16,439 nucleotides of DNA from JBCBCP01 sp039178165 (GTDB lineage Bacteria; Pseudomonadota; Alphaproteobacteria; Rhodobacterales; Rhodobacteraceae). The notes under the pieces were generated by a model. The model worked only from the letters and a program-made list of their open reading frames with translations, was not told the DNA's origin and ran no database searches. Below, piece after piece: positions 1-6,407 of the stretch. Every line of letters begins with the position of its first letter. The first letter of the stretch is position 1. The position numbers and the translations under genes were made by a program. The stretch lies in assembly GCA_039178165.1 (NCBI GenBank), contig JBCDFL010000063.1, forward strand, positions 1 to 16,439, given 5' to 3'.

Positions 1-276
<276 letters not shown>

Positions 277-277
277 A

Positions 278-362
278 GCGGCGACTTTGCCTCCGGCAAA
301 GTCTGCCGCGTGGGCGGCACGGGGTGGAAGGGTCTTTTTTGAGCAAAGCTCAAAAAGGTCCC
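278..362 (+). repeat. Two consecutive hairpins in the tuf 3' region
   Basis: Two nt after the tuf stop comes a hairpin with the perfect arms GACTTTGCC and GGCAAAGTC around a TCC loop (283-303). An outer GCGGC/GCCGC extends it to 278-309 with one bulged T. A second, imperfect hairpin lies at 330-362, with TTTTTTGAGC pairing to GCTCAAAAA around AAA. Neither has a clean U-run behind it. They may protect or shape the tuf 3' end, act as weak terminators, or be copies of a dispersed intergenic repeat; one copy of each is seen in this window. Confidence 0.55.
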
Positions 363-398
363 GAGAACCCCCGCCGCAGCACCCGGTTGCAGTAACGC

Positions 399-424
399 GA
401 AAGGCCGCCCCAGGGCGGCCTTTC
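399..424 (+). terminator. Probable tuf terminator
   Basis: A perfect 11-bp inverted repeat, GAAAGGCCGCC at 399-409 and GGCGGCCTTTC at 414-424, encloses a 4-nt loop. The right arm ends in TTTC followed by TCAATT. The T-run is short but the stem is strong, and it is the most terminator-like of the structures behind tuf. Confidence 0.75.
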
Positions 425-456
425 TCAATTAAACCGACAATACTACTTAGCTCCCA

Positions 457-530
457 GGCCTCCGCAAGGAGGCCGACACGCCGTTCCGCCCCCCCGGGGC
501 GGCGTGTCCCACGCCACCCCGCGGAACGGC
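457..530 (+). other. Strongly structured element with two competing folds
   Basis: Three perfect inverted repeats crowd into 74 bp. GGCCTCC-GCAA-GGAGGCC (457-474) forms a simple hairpin. GACACGCCG (475-483) can pair with CGGCGTGTC (500-508). Alternatively GCCGTTCCGC (480-489) pairs with GCGGAACGGC (521-530), continuing inward after a C6 bulge with GGGG/CCCC (496-499/517-520) and GGCGTG/CACGCC (501-506/510-515). The last two folds share 480-483 and 501-506, so they exclude each other. There is no U-run. It could be a structured RNA, an attenuator or a protein-binding site; no known family was recognised. Confidence 0.5.
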
Positions 531-798
531 TCGGGCTGAGCACATCGCAAGTGGACGAGCGCGCGCCACAGGCCACAAGTGGGTCATTTCAGTGTTAGCC
601 GCATTAGGTGAGAACAGTCGTATCCTAGAACATCTGGATGGCCAGGCCTGCGACATCACCGACGGCGCGTCTCTAGGGTTGCGCGGCATTCCACCGGCCC
701 GGAAATGGAATCACGTCGCTTGAAGAGGGCCCGGCCTTCCCGCCGGGTATCCTTTCAAACGAACGTCCCGTACACGAGCGTCGCAAAGGCACACGGTC
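531..798. other. Non-coding stretch, no gene recognised
   Basis: No convincing reading frame, tRNA or known small RNA was seen on either strand. The short open frames present have no good ribosome-binding site and composition unlike a protein. One modest hairpin, CCCGGC-CTTCCC-GCCGGG at 730-747, is visible. Together with the hairpin cluster before it, this makes a gene-free gap of about 600 bp between tuf and the next gene. Confidence 0.4.
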
Positions 799-849
799 GC
801 TTTGGCTTACGGTTTTCGGAACACCCTTGTCTCAAACCCAAGCCAAAGC
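799..849 (+). promoter_or_regulatory. Leader inverted repeat upstream of the acetyltransferase
   Basis: GCTTTGGCTT at 799-808 and AAGCCAAAGC at 840-849 are perfect 10-bp complements separated by 31 nt. The right arm ends 15 nt before the probable ribosome-binding site (AAAGGA, 865-870) of the acetyltransferase. In RNA this would form a stem-loop just upstream of the translation start. It does not cover the ribosome-binding site itself, so a regulatory role is only a possibility. Confidence 0.4.
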
Positions 850-876
850 CAAATCCGCGCGCCCAAAGGACCGCAC

Positions 877-1524
877 ATGCCCTACCCAAGCCCCGACACG
901 CAGAACCCCGTTACGCTACCCGATGGGACGCGCTTGCCGAACAACGTCTTTCTGAAGGCGGTCATCGATCACCCGAGGATCGAGGTCGGGGACTACACCT
1001 ACGCGAACGCCTTCGACGTGCCGAAGGACTGGGCCGCGCACATCGCCCCCTATCTTTTCCCGACGTCCCCGGACCGTTTGATCATCGGCAAGTTCGGGCA
1101 ATTTGCGGACGGCGTCACGTTCATCACCCATTCGGCGAACCATAAGATGGACGGTTTTTCGACTTACCCGTTCGCGCTGCACGACCCGGATCGCTTCGGC
1201 AGCTACGCGGCAACCATCCCCGCAGGGCGGGACACGGAGGTGGGGCACGATGTCTGGCTTGGTAAAGATGTGACCGTCTTGCCGGGCGCACGCATCGGCA
1301 GCGGGGTCATCGTCGGGGCCAAATCGGTCGTGGCGGGGGACGTCCCCGACTACGCAGTCGTGGCAGGAAATCCGGCGCGTATCCGGCGGATGCGCTTCGA
1401 TCCCGGCACCGTGACCGCGCTGCTGGATCTGGCGTGGTGGGACTGGCCGATCGAGGCGATTCTGAAGGCCGAAGAGGCCATCGTCGGCGCCGATCTGGCC
1501 GCGCTTCGCGCCGCGGCGCCCTGA
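877..1524 (+). CDS. CatB/Vat-family (XAT-type) O-acetyltransferase
   Basis: A 215-residue left-handed beta-helix (hexapeptide-repeat) acetyltransferase of the xenobiotic acetyltransferase class, which moves acetyl from acetyl-CoA to a hydroxyl of an antibiotic or other small molecule. The family signature THSANHKMDGFSTYPF lies at residues 84-99; His89 is the likely catalytic base and the loop carries the usual STYPF. Hexapeptide repeats such as VGHDVWLG, VLPGARIGSG and VIVGAKSVVAGDV fill 122-157, followed by the common YAVVAGNPARIRRMRF ending (159-174). Length fits the family (about 210). The ATG at 877 is chosen because AAAGGA lies 6 nt before it; an upstream TTG at 802 would add a low-complexity tail. 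No resistance gene cluster surrounds it, and many environmental members have unknown substrates, so drug resistance should not be assumed. Confidence 0.85.
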   Translation: MPYPSPDTQNPVTLPDGTRLPNNVFLKAVIDHPRIEVGDYTYANAFDVPKDWAAHIAPYLFPTSPDRLIIGKFGQFADGVTFITHSANHKMDGFSTYPFALHDPDRFGSYAATIPAGRDTEVGHDVWLGKDVTVLPGARIGSGVIVGAKSVVAGDVPDYAVVAGNPARIRRMRFDPGTVTALLDLAWWDWPIEAILKAEEAIVGADLAALRAAAP

Positions 1525-1713
1525 AACGACGCACTTTTTTCGCGGCGCTGCAGGTGCGAAGCTGCCACGAATTCTGTGAACGTTTTCAATCGATGCGGGT
1601 TATGCCGCACCTGCGAAATATCCGCTCTGTATACGACGGTATCCCGCTAAGCCATTAAAAACGCTTGATAAATTTTCCTCCATACGCATCCTTATGGCCA
1701 GGAGGAGCTTGCT

Positions 1714-2559
1714 ATGGATCAGGTGAATTTGGGCGCATGGGAAGGCCGCACGGACGTTGCGTGCGGCGCAATCTCGGCGGAGATGGCGGCGATGTGGCAC
1801 GCCACGCTTGGTGATCCGCGCACGGACGCGCCGCGCGCCGGCGACGCGCTGCCGCCTTTGTCCCATTGGTGCGCCTTCCCGCCCGAAGCGCACATGTCCG
1901 AGCTACAGGCCGACGGTCACCCCGCCGTTGGCTCGTTCCTGCCGTCAGTACATCTGAAGCGGCGCATGTGGGCCGGGGGGACGCTGCGCTTCGGCCGGCC
2001 GCTCCACGTGGGGGAGCCGCTGGAGCGCCGCTCGCGCGTGCGCAGCATCAAGGCCAAGGATGGCCGCGCCGGGCCGATGGTCTTCGTCACCGTGGACCAC
2101 GCGATCTACGGCGCGCAGGGCCTCGCCGTGACGGAGCAGCAAGACATCGTCTACCTCGAAATCCCGGACAGCTTCACACCGCCGAAAAAGATGCCGATGC
2201 CCGACGCGCCGGTTGCGCAGCGCCGGGTCGACCCGACGGAAACGCTGCTGTTCCGGTACTCGGCGCTGACATTCAATGCGCACCGCATCCACTACGACCT
2301 CCCTTATGCCCAGGAGGTTGAGCATTATCCGGGCCTCGTCGTGCACGGGCCGCTGCAGGCGACGCTCCTCATGCAGCTGGCGGTGTCGACCTACGGCTCC
2401 ACGCCCGACCAATTTCACTTCCGCGGGGTGCATCCGCTCTTCGCCGGCGCGCCGATGGACGTCGTTGCGGTCGAAGACAGCGCGGGGCTGCTGCTGTTCT
2501 CCGGCGCGGAAGGCCATCAGGGCATGCAAGCTGGCGCGATCTGGGAGGGCACGCAATGA
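1714..2559 (+). CDS. meh: MaoC/FAS1-like hydratase, probable mesaconyl-C4-CoA hydratase
   Basis: A 281-residue double-hotdog acyl-CoA hydratase. The N-terminal half resembles the FAS1-like dehydratase domain. The C-terminal half has the active-site signature LLFRYSALTFNAHRIHYD (178-195), then HYPGLVVHGPL (204-214); Asp195 and His193/His190 are in the expected region. In Chloroflexus, Meh hydrates mesaconyl-C4-CoA to (S)-citramalyl-CoA in the 3-hydroxypropionate bicycle, and relatives act on itaconyl-CoA. The next gene, a family III CoA-transferase of Mct type, starts inside this stop codon, which strongly supports a joint role. The start is decided by AGGAGG at 1700-1705, 8 nt before ATG. The 189-bp gap before it has no clear promoter. 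No citramalyl-CoA lyase is in the window, so the full pathway cannot be confirmed; other branched enoyl-CoA substrates are possible. Confidence 0.75.
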   Translation: MDQVNLGAWEGRTDVACGAISAEMAAMWHATLGDPRTDAPRAGDALPPLSHWCAFPPEAHMSELQADGHPAVGSFLPSVHLKRRMWAGGTLRFGRPLHVGEPLERRSRVRSIKAKDGRAGPMVFVTVDHAIYGAQGLAVTEQQDIVYLEIPDSFTPPKKMPMPDAPVAQRRVDPTETLLFRYSALTFNAHRIHYDLPYAQEVEHYPGLVVHGPLQATLLMQLAVSTYGSTPDQFHFRGVHPLFAGAPMDVVAVEDSAGLLLFSGAEGHQGMQAGAIWEGTQ

Positions 2560-3794
2560 GCATTTTGAAGGGTATGCGGGTCGTCGAAGGATCGGCCTTC
2601 GTGGCAGTTCCCTTGGCGGGGATGAGCCTTGCGCAGATGGGGGCGGAGGTCATCCGTTTCGACCGGATCGGCGGCGGCCTCGATGCGGGGCGCTGGCCGC
2701 TCGCGCCATCGGGGCAAAGCCTGTTCTGGGCCGGCATGAACAAGGGCAAAAAGTCTATCGCGGTGGATATGAAGCATCCGCGCGGCAAGGAGCTCATCAC
2801 GCAGATCATCACCGCGCCCGGTGATGATGCGGGCCTGTTCCTGACCAACCTGCGCGTGCGCGGTTGGATGGATCACGAAACGCTGCGCCAATTCCGCGAG
2901 GACCTGATCATGGTCACGCTGACCGGCGACAGACACGGACGCCCGCAGGTCGATTACACCGTCAACCCTGCGCTCGGTATCCCGCACATTACGGGGCCGG
3001 AGGGTGGGTCGCACCCAGTTGCCTCGGCCTTGCCGGCTTGGGACCTGATCGCGGGCAATATGTGCGTCTCCGCCCTGCTGGCGGCGGAGCGTCAGCGTTT
3101 GCGCGGCGGCGGCGGGCAGGAGGTCGAGTTGGCGCTCAAAGATGTCGCCGCGGCGGTGCTGGGCCATCTGGGCATGATCGGTGACGCGGCGCTGGACCCT
3201 GGCACGCGGGGCAAGGCGGGTAACGCCCTCTACGGGGCATACGGCCAGGACTTCGTGTGCAAGGATGGTCGGCGCGTGATGGTGATCGGGCTGACCGACC
3301 GCCAGTGGCGCGGCCTGGTCAAAGCGACCGGCACCCAAGACCAGATGGATGCGCTGGCCACGCGGCTGAAGGTGAACCTGGCGGACGAGGGCGCGCGCTG
3401 GACGCACCGCCACGCCATCACGGACATCCTCGCGCCTTGGTTTGCGGCGCGGGCGGTGCCGGACTTCGCGGCAGACTTCGATGGGGCAGGGCTGACCTGG
3501 TCGGAATTCCGCACCACCCCGCAGGCCTTGGCTGAGGACCCCGACCTGAGCAGCGCGAACCCGATGTTCACCGACCTCGCGCAGCCCGGATTAGGCACGT
3601 TCCCCGTGCCGGGTACACCTATGCAGTTCACCGATCACGCACGGGTGCCCCCCGCGCCGGCGCCTGCACTGGGCCTGCACACGGAGGAGATTTTGGGCGA
3701 CGTCGCGCGTCTGGACGACGCGGAGATCGCGCAGCTTTTCGACCAGGGCGTGGTCGAAAGCCCAGCCTACGGCGTGGCCCGGTCCGCGGCCTGA
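2556..3794 (+). CDS. mct: CaiB/BaiF family III CoA-transferase, probable mesaconyl-CoA C1-C4 CoA transferase
   Basis: A 412-residue family III CoA-transferase. The N-terminus (LKGMRVVEGSAFVAVPLAGM, 4-23) and MGAEVIRFDRIGGGLDAGRW (28-47) are the usual CoA-binding front part. GGGGQEVELALKDVAAAVL (184-202) holds the catalytic-aspartate segment, Asp196 being the candidate. The pattern DYTVNPALGIPHITGPEG (133-150) plus a compact length near 410 fits the intramolecular Mct enzyme (2-methylfumaryl-CoA isomerase) rather than formyl- or carnitine-CoA transferases. Mct moves CoA from C1 to C4 of mesaconate, producing the substrate of the hydratase encoded just upstream. ATGA overlap with that gene indicates translational coupling. 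The assignment is good at family level; the exact substrate is inferred from the pairing. Confidence 0.78.
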   Translation: MSILKGMRVVEGSAFVAVPLAGMSLAQMGAEVIRFDRIGGGLDAGRWPLAPSGQSLFWAGMNKGKKSIAVDMKHPRGKELITQIITAPGDDAGLFLTNLRVRGWMDHETLRQFREDLIMVTLTGDRHGRPQVDYTVNPALGIPHITGPEGGSHPVASALPAWDLIAGNMCVSALLAAERQRLRGGGGQEVELALKDVAAAVLGHLGMIGDAALDPGTRGKAGNALYGAYGQDFVCKDGRRVMVIGLTDRQWRGLVKATGTQDQMDALATRLKVNLADEGARWTHRHAITDILAPWFAARAVPDFAADFDGAGLTWSEFRTTPQALAEDPDLSSANPMFTDLAQPGLGTFPVPGTPMQFTDHARVPPAPAPALGLHTEEILGDVARLDDAEIAQLFDQGVVESPAYGVARSAA

Positions 3795-3802
3795 GAACGC
3801 CC

Positions 3803-3831
3803 TTGCATTGCCCCCGCGCCGGGCGTATTTC
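3803..3831 (+). promoter_or_regulatory. Candidate promoter of tRNA-Trp
   Basis: TTGCAT (3803-3808) and TATTTC (3826-3831) are separated by 17 nt, and the implied start of transcription lies about 6 nt before the mature tRNA. It sits in the 49-bp gap between the mct stop and the tRNA. Confidence 0.5.
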
Positions 3832-3843
3832 CGGCGTGGCTTT

Positions 3844-3919
3844 AGGGGTATAGCTCAGTTGGTAGAGCGACGGTCTCCAAAACCGTAGGTCGCGGGTTCG
3901 AACCCTGCTGCCCCTGCCA
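3844..3919 (+). tRNA. trnW: tRNA-Trp (anticodon CCA)
   Basis: A complete cloverleaf of 76 nt with the 3' CCA encoded. The acceptor stem is AGGGGTA/TGCCCCT, the D arm GCTC...GAGC, the anticodon stem ACGGT/ACCGT around loop CTCCAAA, and the T arm GCGGG-TTCGAAC-CCTGC. The anticodon CCA reads UGG. It is an ordinary tRNA-Trp and not an amber suppressor. In many alphaproteobacteria it lies between tuf and secE, as part of the same conserved neighbourhood. Confidence 0.97.
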
Positions 3920-3947
3920 CTTTCATCCGATGCCACGTTTTTGCCTC

Positions 3948-3972
3948 AATTGGGCCGCACACCGGCCCAATT
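3948..3972 (+). terminator. Hairpin downstream of tRNA-Trp
   Basis: AATTGGGCC (3948-3956) and GGCCCAATT (3964-3972) form a perfect 9-bp stem with a 7-nt loop, 29 nt after the tRNA. No U-run follows, so it may be a weak or Rho-assisted terminator, or a processing signal for the tRNA precursor. Confidence 0.45.
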
Positions 3973-4022
3973 CTGGGCGTATCTCTGCCACAGCTGCTTA
4001 GAATTCGTTAAAATGGTGTGTG

Positions 4023-4631
4023 ATGACCGACGCTGCCAAGCCCGATGTCGATCCCGAAACGTTGTCGCTGATCCGCGGGGTGCTCGCCGATGAAGCGGCC
4101 GCTCCGCAAAGGTCCGCGCCGGCCAGTGCGCCGCCACCGTTGCCGGTTGCAACCGAGGGACAAGGTCCTGTGGCGGCCGATCCAATGCCGGCGCAGCCGG
4201 TCCGGCGCCGCCTCACCCCGCGGGTTCGACTAAGAAGCGTGCGGCTGCCCGCGTGGCGGCCCAAAGCGTGGCAGGTCGCGGTTTTGCTCTCCACCCTGCT
4301 CTTGCTGCTGCGCCCGCATTGGGTGCTTCTGGCTGTCTTGCTGATCGCTTTCTCCATCCTCGGCGTTTTCGCCTTGGCCGGGGCGGACCGCACGTGGGGA
4401 TGGGCCGTCTCGGGCCTGCGCCTCTACTTGCGGCGATACCCAGACCGCGGCCCTCGGACGCTCGCGCGGCTGGATCGCTTTGCGGAGCGTTGGGACCGCA
4501 TCCTAGACCGGTTTCCGGACGGGTCGGTCGACGGGCTCTATCTGCCCGACCTGCAGGCGCTGATGCGCGCGGACGAAGCGCATGACAGCGCCGTCGCCGC
4601 CCGCCTTGACCGGATGCGCCAGGAGGCGTGA
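4023..4631 (+). CDS. Hypothetical two-helix membrane protein
   Basis: A 202-residue protein not recognised as a named family. Residues 1-60 are rich in Ala and Pro and probably disordered. A basic stretch (61-80, many Arg) leads into a hydrophobic region at about 83-120 that can form two short membrane helices around Arg97-Pro98. The C-terminal part (123-202) is rich in Arg and Asp and likely cytoplasmic, with the segment LARLDRFAERWDRILDRFPD (148-167). It stands between tRNA-Trp and secE, ahead of a possible secE promoter. ATG 4023 is used; a GTG directly before it (4020) is possible and no clear ribosome-binding site decides between them. The stop is TGA. Confidence 0.75.
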   Translation: MTDAAKPDVDPETLSLIRGVLADEAAAPQRSAPASAPPPLPVATEGQGPVAADPMPAQPVRRRLTPRVRLRSVRLPAWRPKAWQVAVLLSTLLLLLRPHWVLLAVLLIAFSILGVFALAGADRTWGWAVSGLRLYLRRYPDRGPRTLARLDRFAERWDRILDRFPDGSVDGLYLPDLQALMRADEAHDSAVAARLDRMRQEA

Positions 4632-4635
4632 GCGG

Positions 4636-4664
4636 TTGAACTCACGCCGCGAGATCGCTATCTC
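4636..4664 (+). promoter_or_regulatory. Candidate secE promoter
   Basis: TTGAAC (4636-4641) and TATCTC (4659-4664) are spaced by 17 nt, 30 nt ahead of the secE start, in the 62-bp gap after the preceding gene. Matches to the sigma-70 consensus are moderate. Confidence 0.45.
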
Positions 4665-4693
4665 CGCGCCATAGATATCCGTGAGGGACCACC

Positions 4694-4891
4694 ATGGCCA
4701 CGACCAATCCGCTTCAGTTCATCCAGCAGGTGCGCGCCGAAGTCTCCAAAGTCGTGTGGCCCACCCGGCGCGAGGTGATGCTGACCACCGTCATGGTCTT
4801 CATCATGGCGACGCTGACGGCGATTTTCTTCGCGCTGGTCGATCTGGCCATTCGCGGCGGTCTGCAAGCCGTGCTGGAGATGTTCGGCTAA
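4694..4891 (+). CDS. secE: Preprotein translocase subunit SecE
   Basis: A 65-residue SecE, the small clamp subunit of the SecYEG protein-export channel in the inner membrane. The amphipathic helix and conserved hinge read FIQQVRAEVSKVVWPTRREV (residues 9-28), where the VxWPTRxE pattern is diagnostic. One transmembrane helix follows (about 30-52). This is the short one-helix form usual in alphaproteobacteria rather than the three-helix form of enterobacteria. GAGGG sits 7 nt before the ATG. nusG follows after 114 bp, as in nearly all bacteria. Confidence 0.96.
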   Translation: MATTNPLQFIQQVRAEVSKVVWPTRREVMLTTVMVFIMATLTAIFFALVDLAIRGGLQAVLEMFG

Positions 4892-4935
4892 GCCTTGCAA
4901 CTCGCGCCCTGCGCGCGTAACACCCAAAGCGATCA

Positions 4936-4968
4936 GGCGCGCGGCATTCAGCCCCGCGCCCATTTTTT
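4936..4968 (+). terminator. Terminator-like hairpin between secE and nusG
   Basis: GGCGCGCGG (4936-4944) pairs with CCCCGCGCC (4952-4960) with one mismatch and a 7-nt loop, and a T6 run follows at 4963-4968. This looks like an intrinsic terminator or attenuator inside what is usually a single secE-nusG transcript. It could make nusG expression partly independent of secE. Confidence 0.6.
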
Positions 4969-5005
4969 ATCCAGATCCCCAGCACAGGGGCCAAGGGAGA
5001 CCAAG

Positions 5006-5539
5006 ATGGCGAAACGGTGGTATTCGGTCAGCGTTCTTTCCAACTTCGAGAAAAAGATTGCCGAGCAGATCCGCACCTCCGTGACGGAGCAAGGGCTCGA
5101 AGAGCAGATCGACGAAGTGCTGGTCCCCACCGAAGAGGTGATCGAGGTCCGGCGCGGCAAGAAGGTCACGACCGAGCGGCGCTTCATGCCCGGCTACGTG
5201 CTGGTGCACATGGAGATGTCGGACCAGGGCTATCACCTGATCAATTCCATCAACCGTGTCACTGGCTTCCTGGGCCCGCAGGGGCGCCCGATGCCGATGC
5301 GTGACGCCGAAGTGCAGCAGATCCTGGGCCGCGTCCAAGAGGGCGAAGAGGCACCGAAGCTGCTGATCTCCTTCGAGGTGGGCGAGAAGGTGAAGGTCAA
5401 CGACGGCCCGTTCGAGGATTTCGATGGCATGGTCGAGGAAGTCGACGACGACAACCAGCGCCTCAAAGTTACCGTGTCCATCTTCGGTCGCGAAACCCCG
5501 GTGGAGCTGGAATACACCCAGGTCACCAAACAGGGCTAG
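5006..5539 (+). CDS. nusG: Transcription termination/antitermination factor NusG
   Basis: A 177-residue NusG, which binds the RNA polymerase clamp and links it to Rho or to ribosomal S10. The N-terminal NGN domain starts KRWYSVSVLSNFEKK (3-17) and contains RRFMPGYVLVHMEM and the VTGFLGPQGRP segment. The C-terminal KOW domain runs from FEVGEKVKVNDGPFEDFDG to LEYTQVTKQG. The start is ATG 5006 with AGGGAGA (4994-5000) upstream; a longer frame from 4895 is not needed. It ends with TAG, and that CTAG is shared with the stop of the convergent LytTR gene. After nusG the usual rplK does not follow; 4.7 kb of accessory genes intervene. Confidence 0.97.
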   Translation: MAKRWYSVSVLSNFEKKIAEQIRTSVTEQGLEEQIDEVLVPTEEVIEVRRGKKVTTERRFMPGYVLVHMEMSDQGYHLINSINRVTGFLGPQGRPMPMRDAEVQQILGRVQEGEEAPKLLISFEVGEKVKVNDGPFEDFDGMVEEVDDDNQRLKVTVSIFGRETPVELEYTQVTKQG

Positions 5540-6288
5540 GCCGCGCCCTCCAGCGCCGCCCGCACCGCCTTCACGTAGGTCCGGCCCATGTGCAGCGCGC
5601 GCCCATCTTTCAGCACCAGAACCGGCAGCCCGTTTTGCCGGCGGAGGCGGTCTAGGGCGCGGTGCGCGACCCACATGGATCGGTGGATGCGCATGCCGTG
5701 ACCCTCTAGCGCTTCGCTCGCCTCTTGCAGCCGCCCGCGGATCATGGCGTGGCCATGAGCGGTCTCGACGTGCAGATAGTGATCTTCCGAGCGCAGCAAG
5801 ATCAGGTCCCGGCCCAGGTGGAGCGGCAAGCGGTCTAGCCAGGACGGATCGGGCAGGGGCGTGGGCGGCGGCACAACTTCGTCCTGCGTTGCATCGACCA
5901 GCAGCACCACGGCGGGCGTGATGACCAGCACATAAGGCAGCAAGCGCAGCGCGTCGGCCCAAAGCGGGGCGCCAAACCAAACGGCGTGCAGTCCCGCAAG
6001 TAGGGCCGCAACAGGCAAGCTGGTCAGGACCGACCCCAGGGCAAGCACGACCCAGCGGGGCAGGGCGCGCGCCTCGCCCCAGGTGGCCACGGAGAGAAAG
6101 ACCACGAAGCCCAGCCAGAACGTCGCCGGCACCACAGCCGCCCAATAGGCCATCCGGCCCAGCAGCGCGATTTTGTCGAACGTGCCGAACGGCCCGACAA
6201 GGCCCAGAACGCCGGCGGCAATGGCCAGCGCCCCCCACAGGCCCGGCTGGCGGACGGCGGTGCGCAGGTCCGCCCACACATCTGCCAT
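5536..6288 (-). CDS. Membrane-anchored LytTR-family transcriptional regulator
   Basis: A 250-residue protein with four predicted membrane helices (about 19-36, 44-65, 78-99 and 115-133), a Pro-rich linker (138-150), and a C-terminal LytTR DNA-binding domain (about 152-246). The domain shows LRSEDHYLHV (165-174) and MRIHRSMWVAHRALDRL (199-215), typical of the LytTR beta fold. Such proteins sense a membrane or extracellular cue and bind DNA directly; there is no receiver domain. Proteins of this layout are often single-gene regulators in alphaproteobacteria. ATG 6288 is chosen; a TTG at 6345 would extend it. Its TAG stop overlaps the nusG TAG in a shared CTAG, tail to tail, with no room for separate terminators. 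Confidence 0.8.
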   Translation of the reverse strand: MADVWADLRTAVRQPGLWGALAIAAGVLGLVGPFGTFDKIALLGRMAYWAAVVPATFWLGFVVFLSVATWGEARALPRWVVLALGSVLTSLPVAALLAGLHAVWFGAPLWADALRLLPYVLVITPAVVLLVDATQDEVVPPPTPLPDPSWLDRLPLHLGRDLILLRSEDHYLHVETAHGHAMIRGRLQEASEALEGHGMRIHRSMWVAHRALDRLRRQNGLPVLVLKDGRALHMGRTYVKAVRAALEGAA

Positions 6289-6407
6289 GTCGTTCGCGTT
6301 CTTTGTCACGGCGTTCGCGTCAATCCGGTTCTGTTGCGTCCCCAATCAGCCTAGCGCCGGGGCAAGCGCCGGCAATCCGCGCGCGTTCCACGGCAAGGGA
6401 GGCCTTC

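Noticed and set aside
447..689. 80-residue minus-strand frame in the gap after tuf
   Set aside because: No ribosome-binding site, no family resemblance, and it runs through the hairpin cluster; treated as chance.
802..876. Longer N-terminus for the acetyltransferase from TTG 802
   Set aside because: The extension lacks a ribosome-binding site and is unlike the family; ATG 877 has AAAGGA at good spacing.
1600..1713. Sigma-70 promoter for meh around TTGATA near 1664
   Set aside because: No acceptable -10 at 16-18 nt spacing could be found.
2517..3413. 298-residue minus-strand frame opposite mct
   Set aside because: Antisense shadow of a high-GC gene, with no recognisable domain and no ribosome-binding site.
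3844..3919. The tRNA gene as a possible amber suppressor explaining the in-frame TAGs
   Set aside because: Its anticodon is an intact CCA for UGG, with normal arms; nothing suggests it reads UAG.
4967..6277. 436-residue open frame on the minus strand across nusG and the LytTR gene
   Set aside because: It runs antisense to nusG and in another frame of the LytTR gene; both real genes are clear and the translation is low-complexity.
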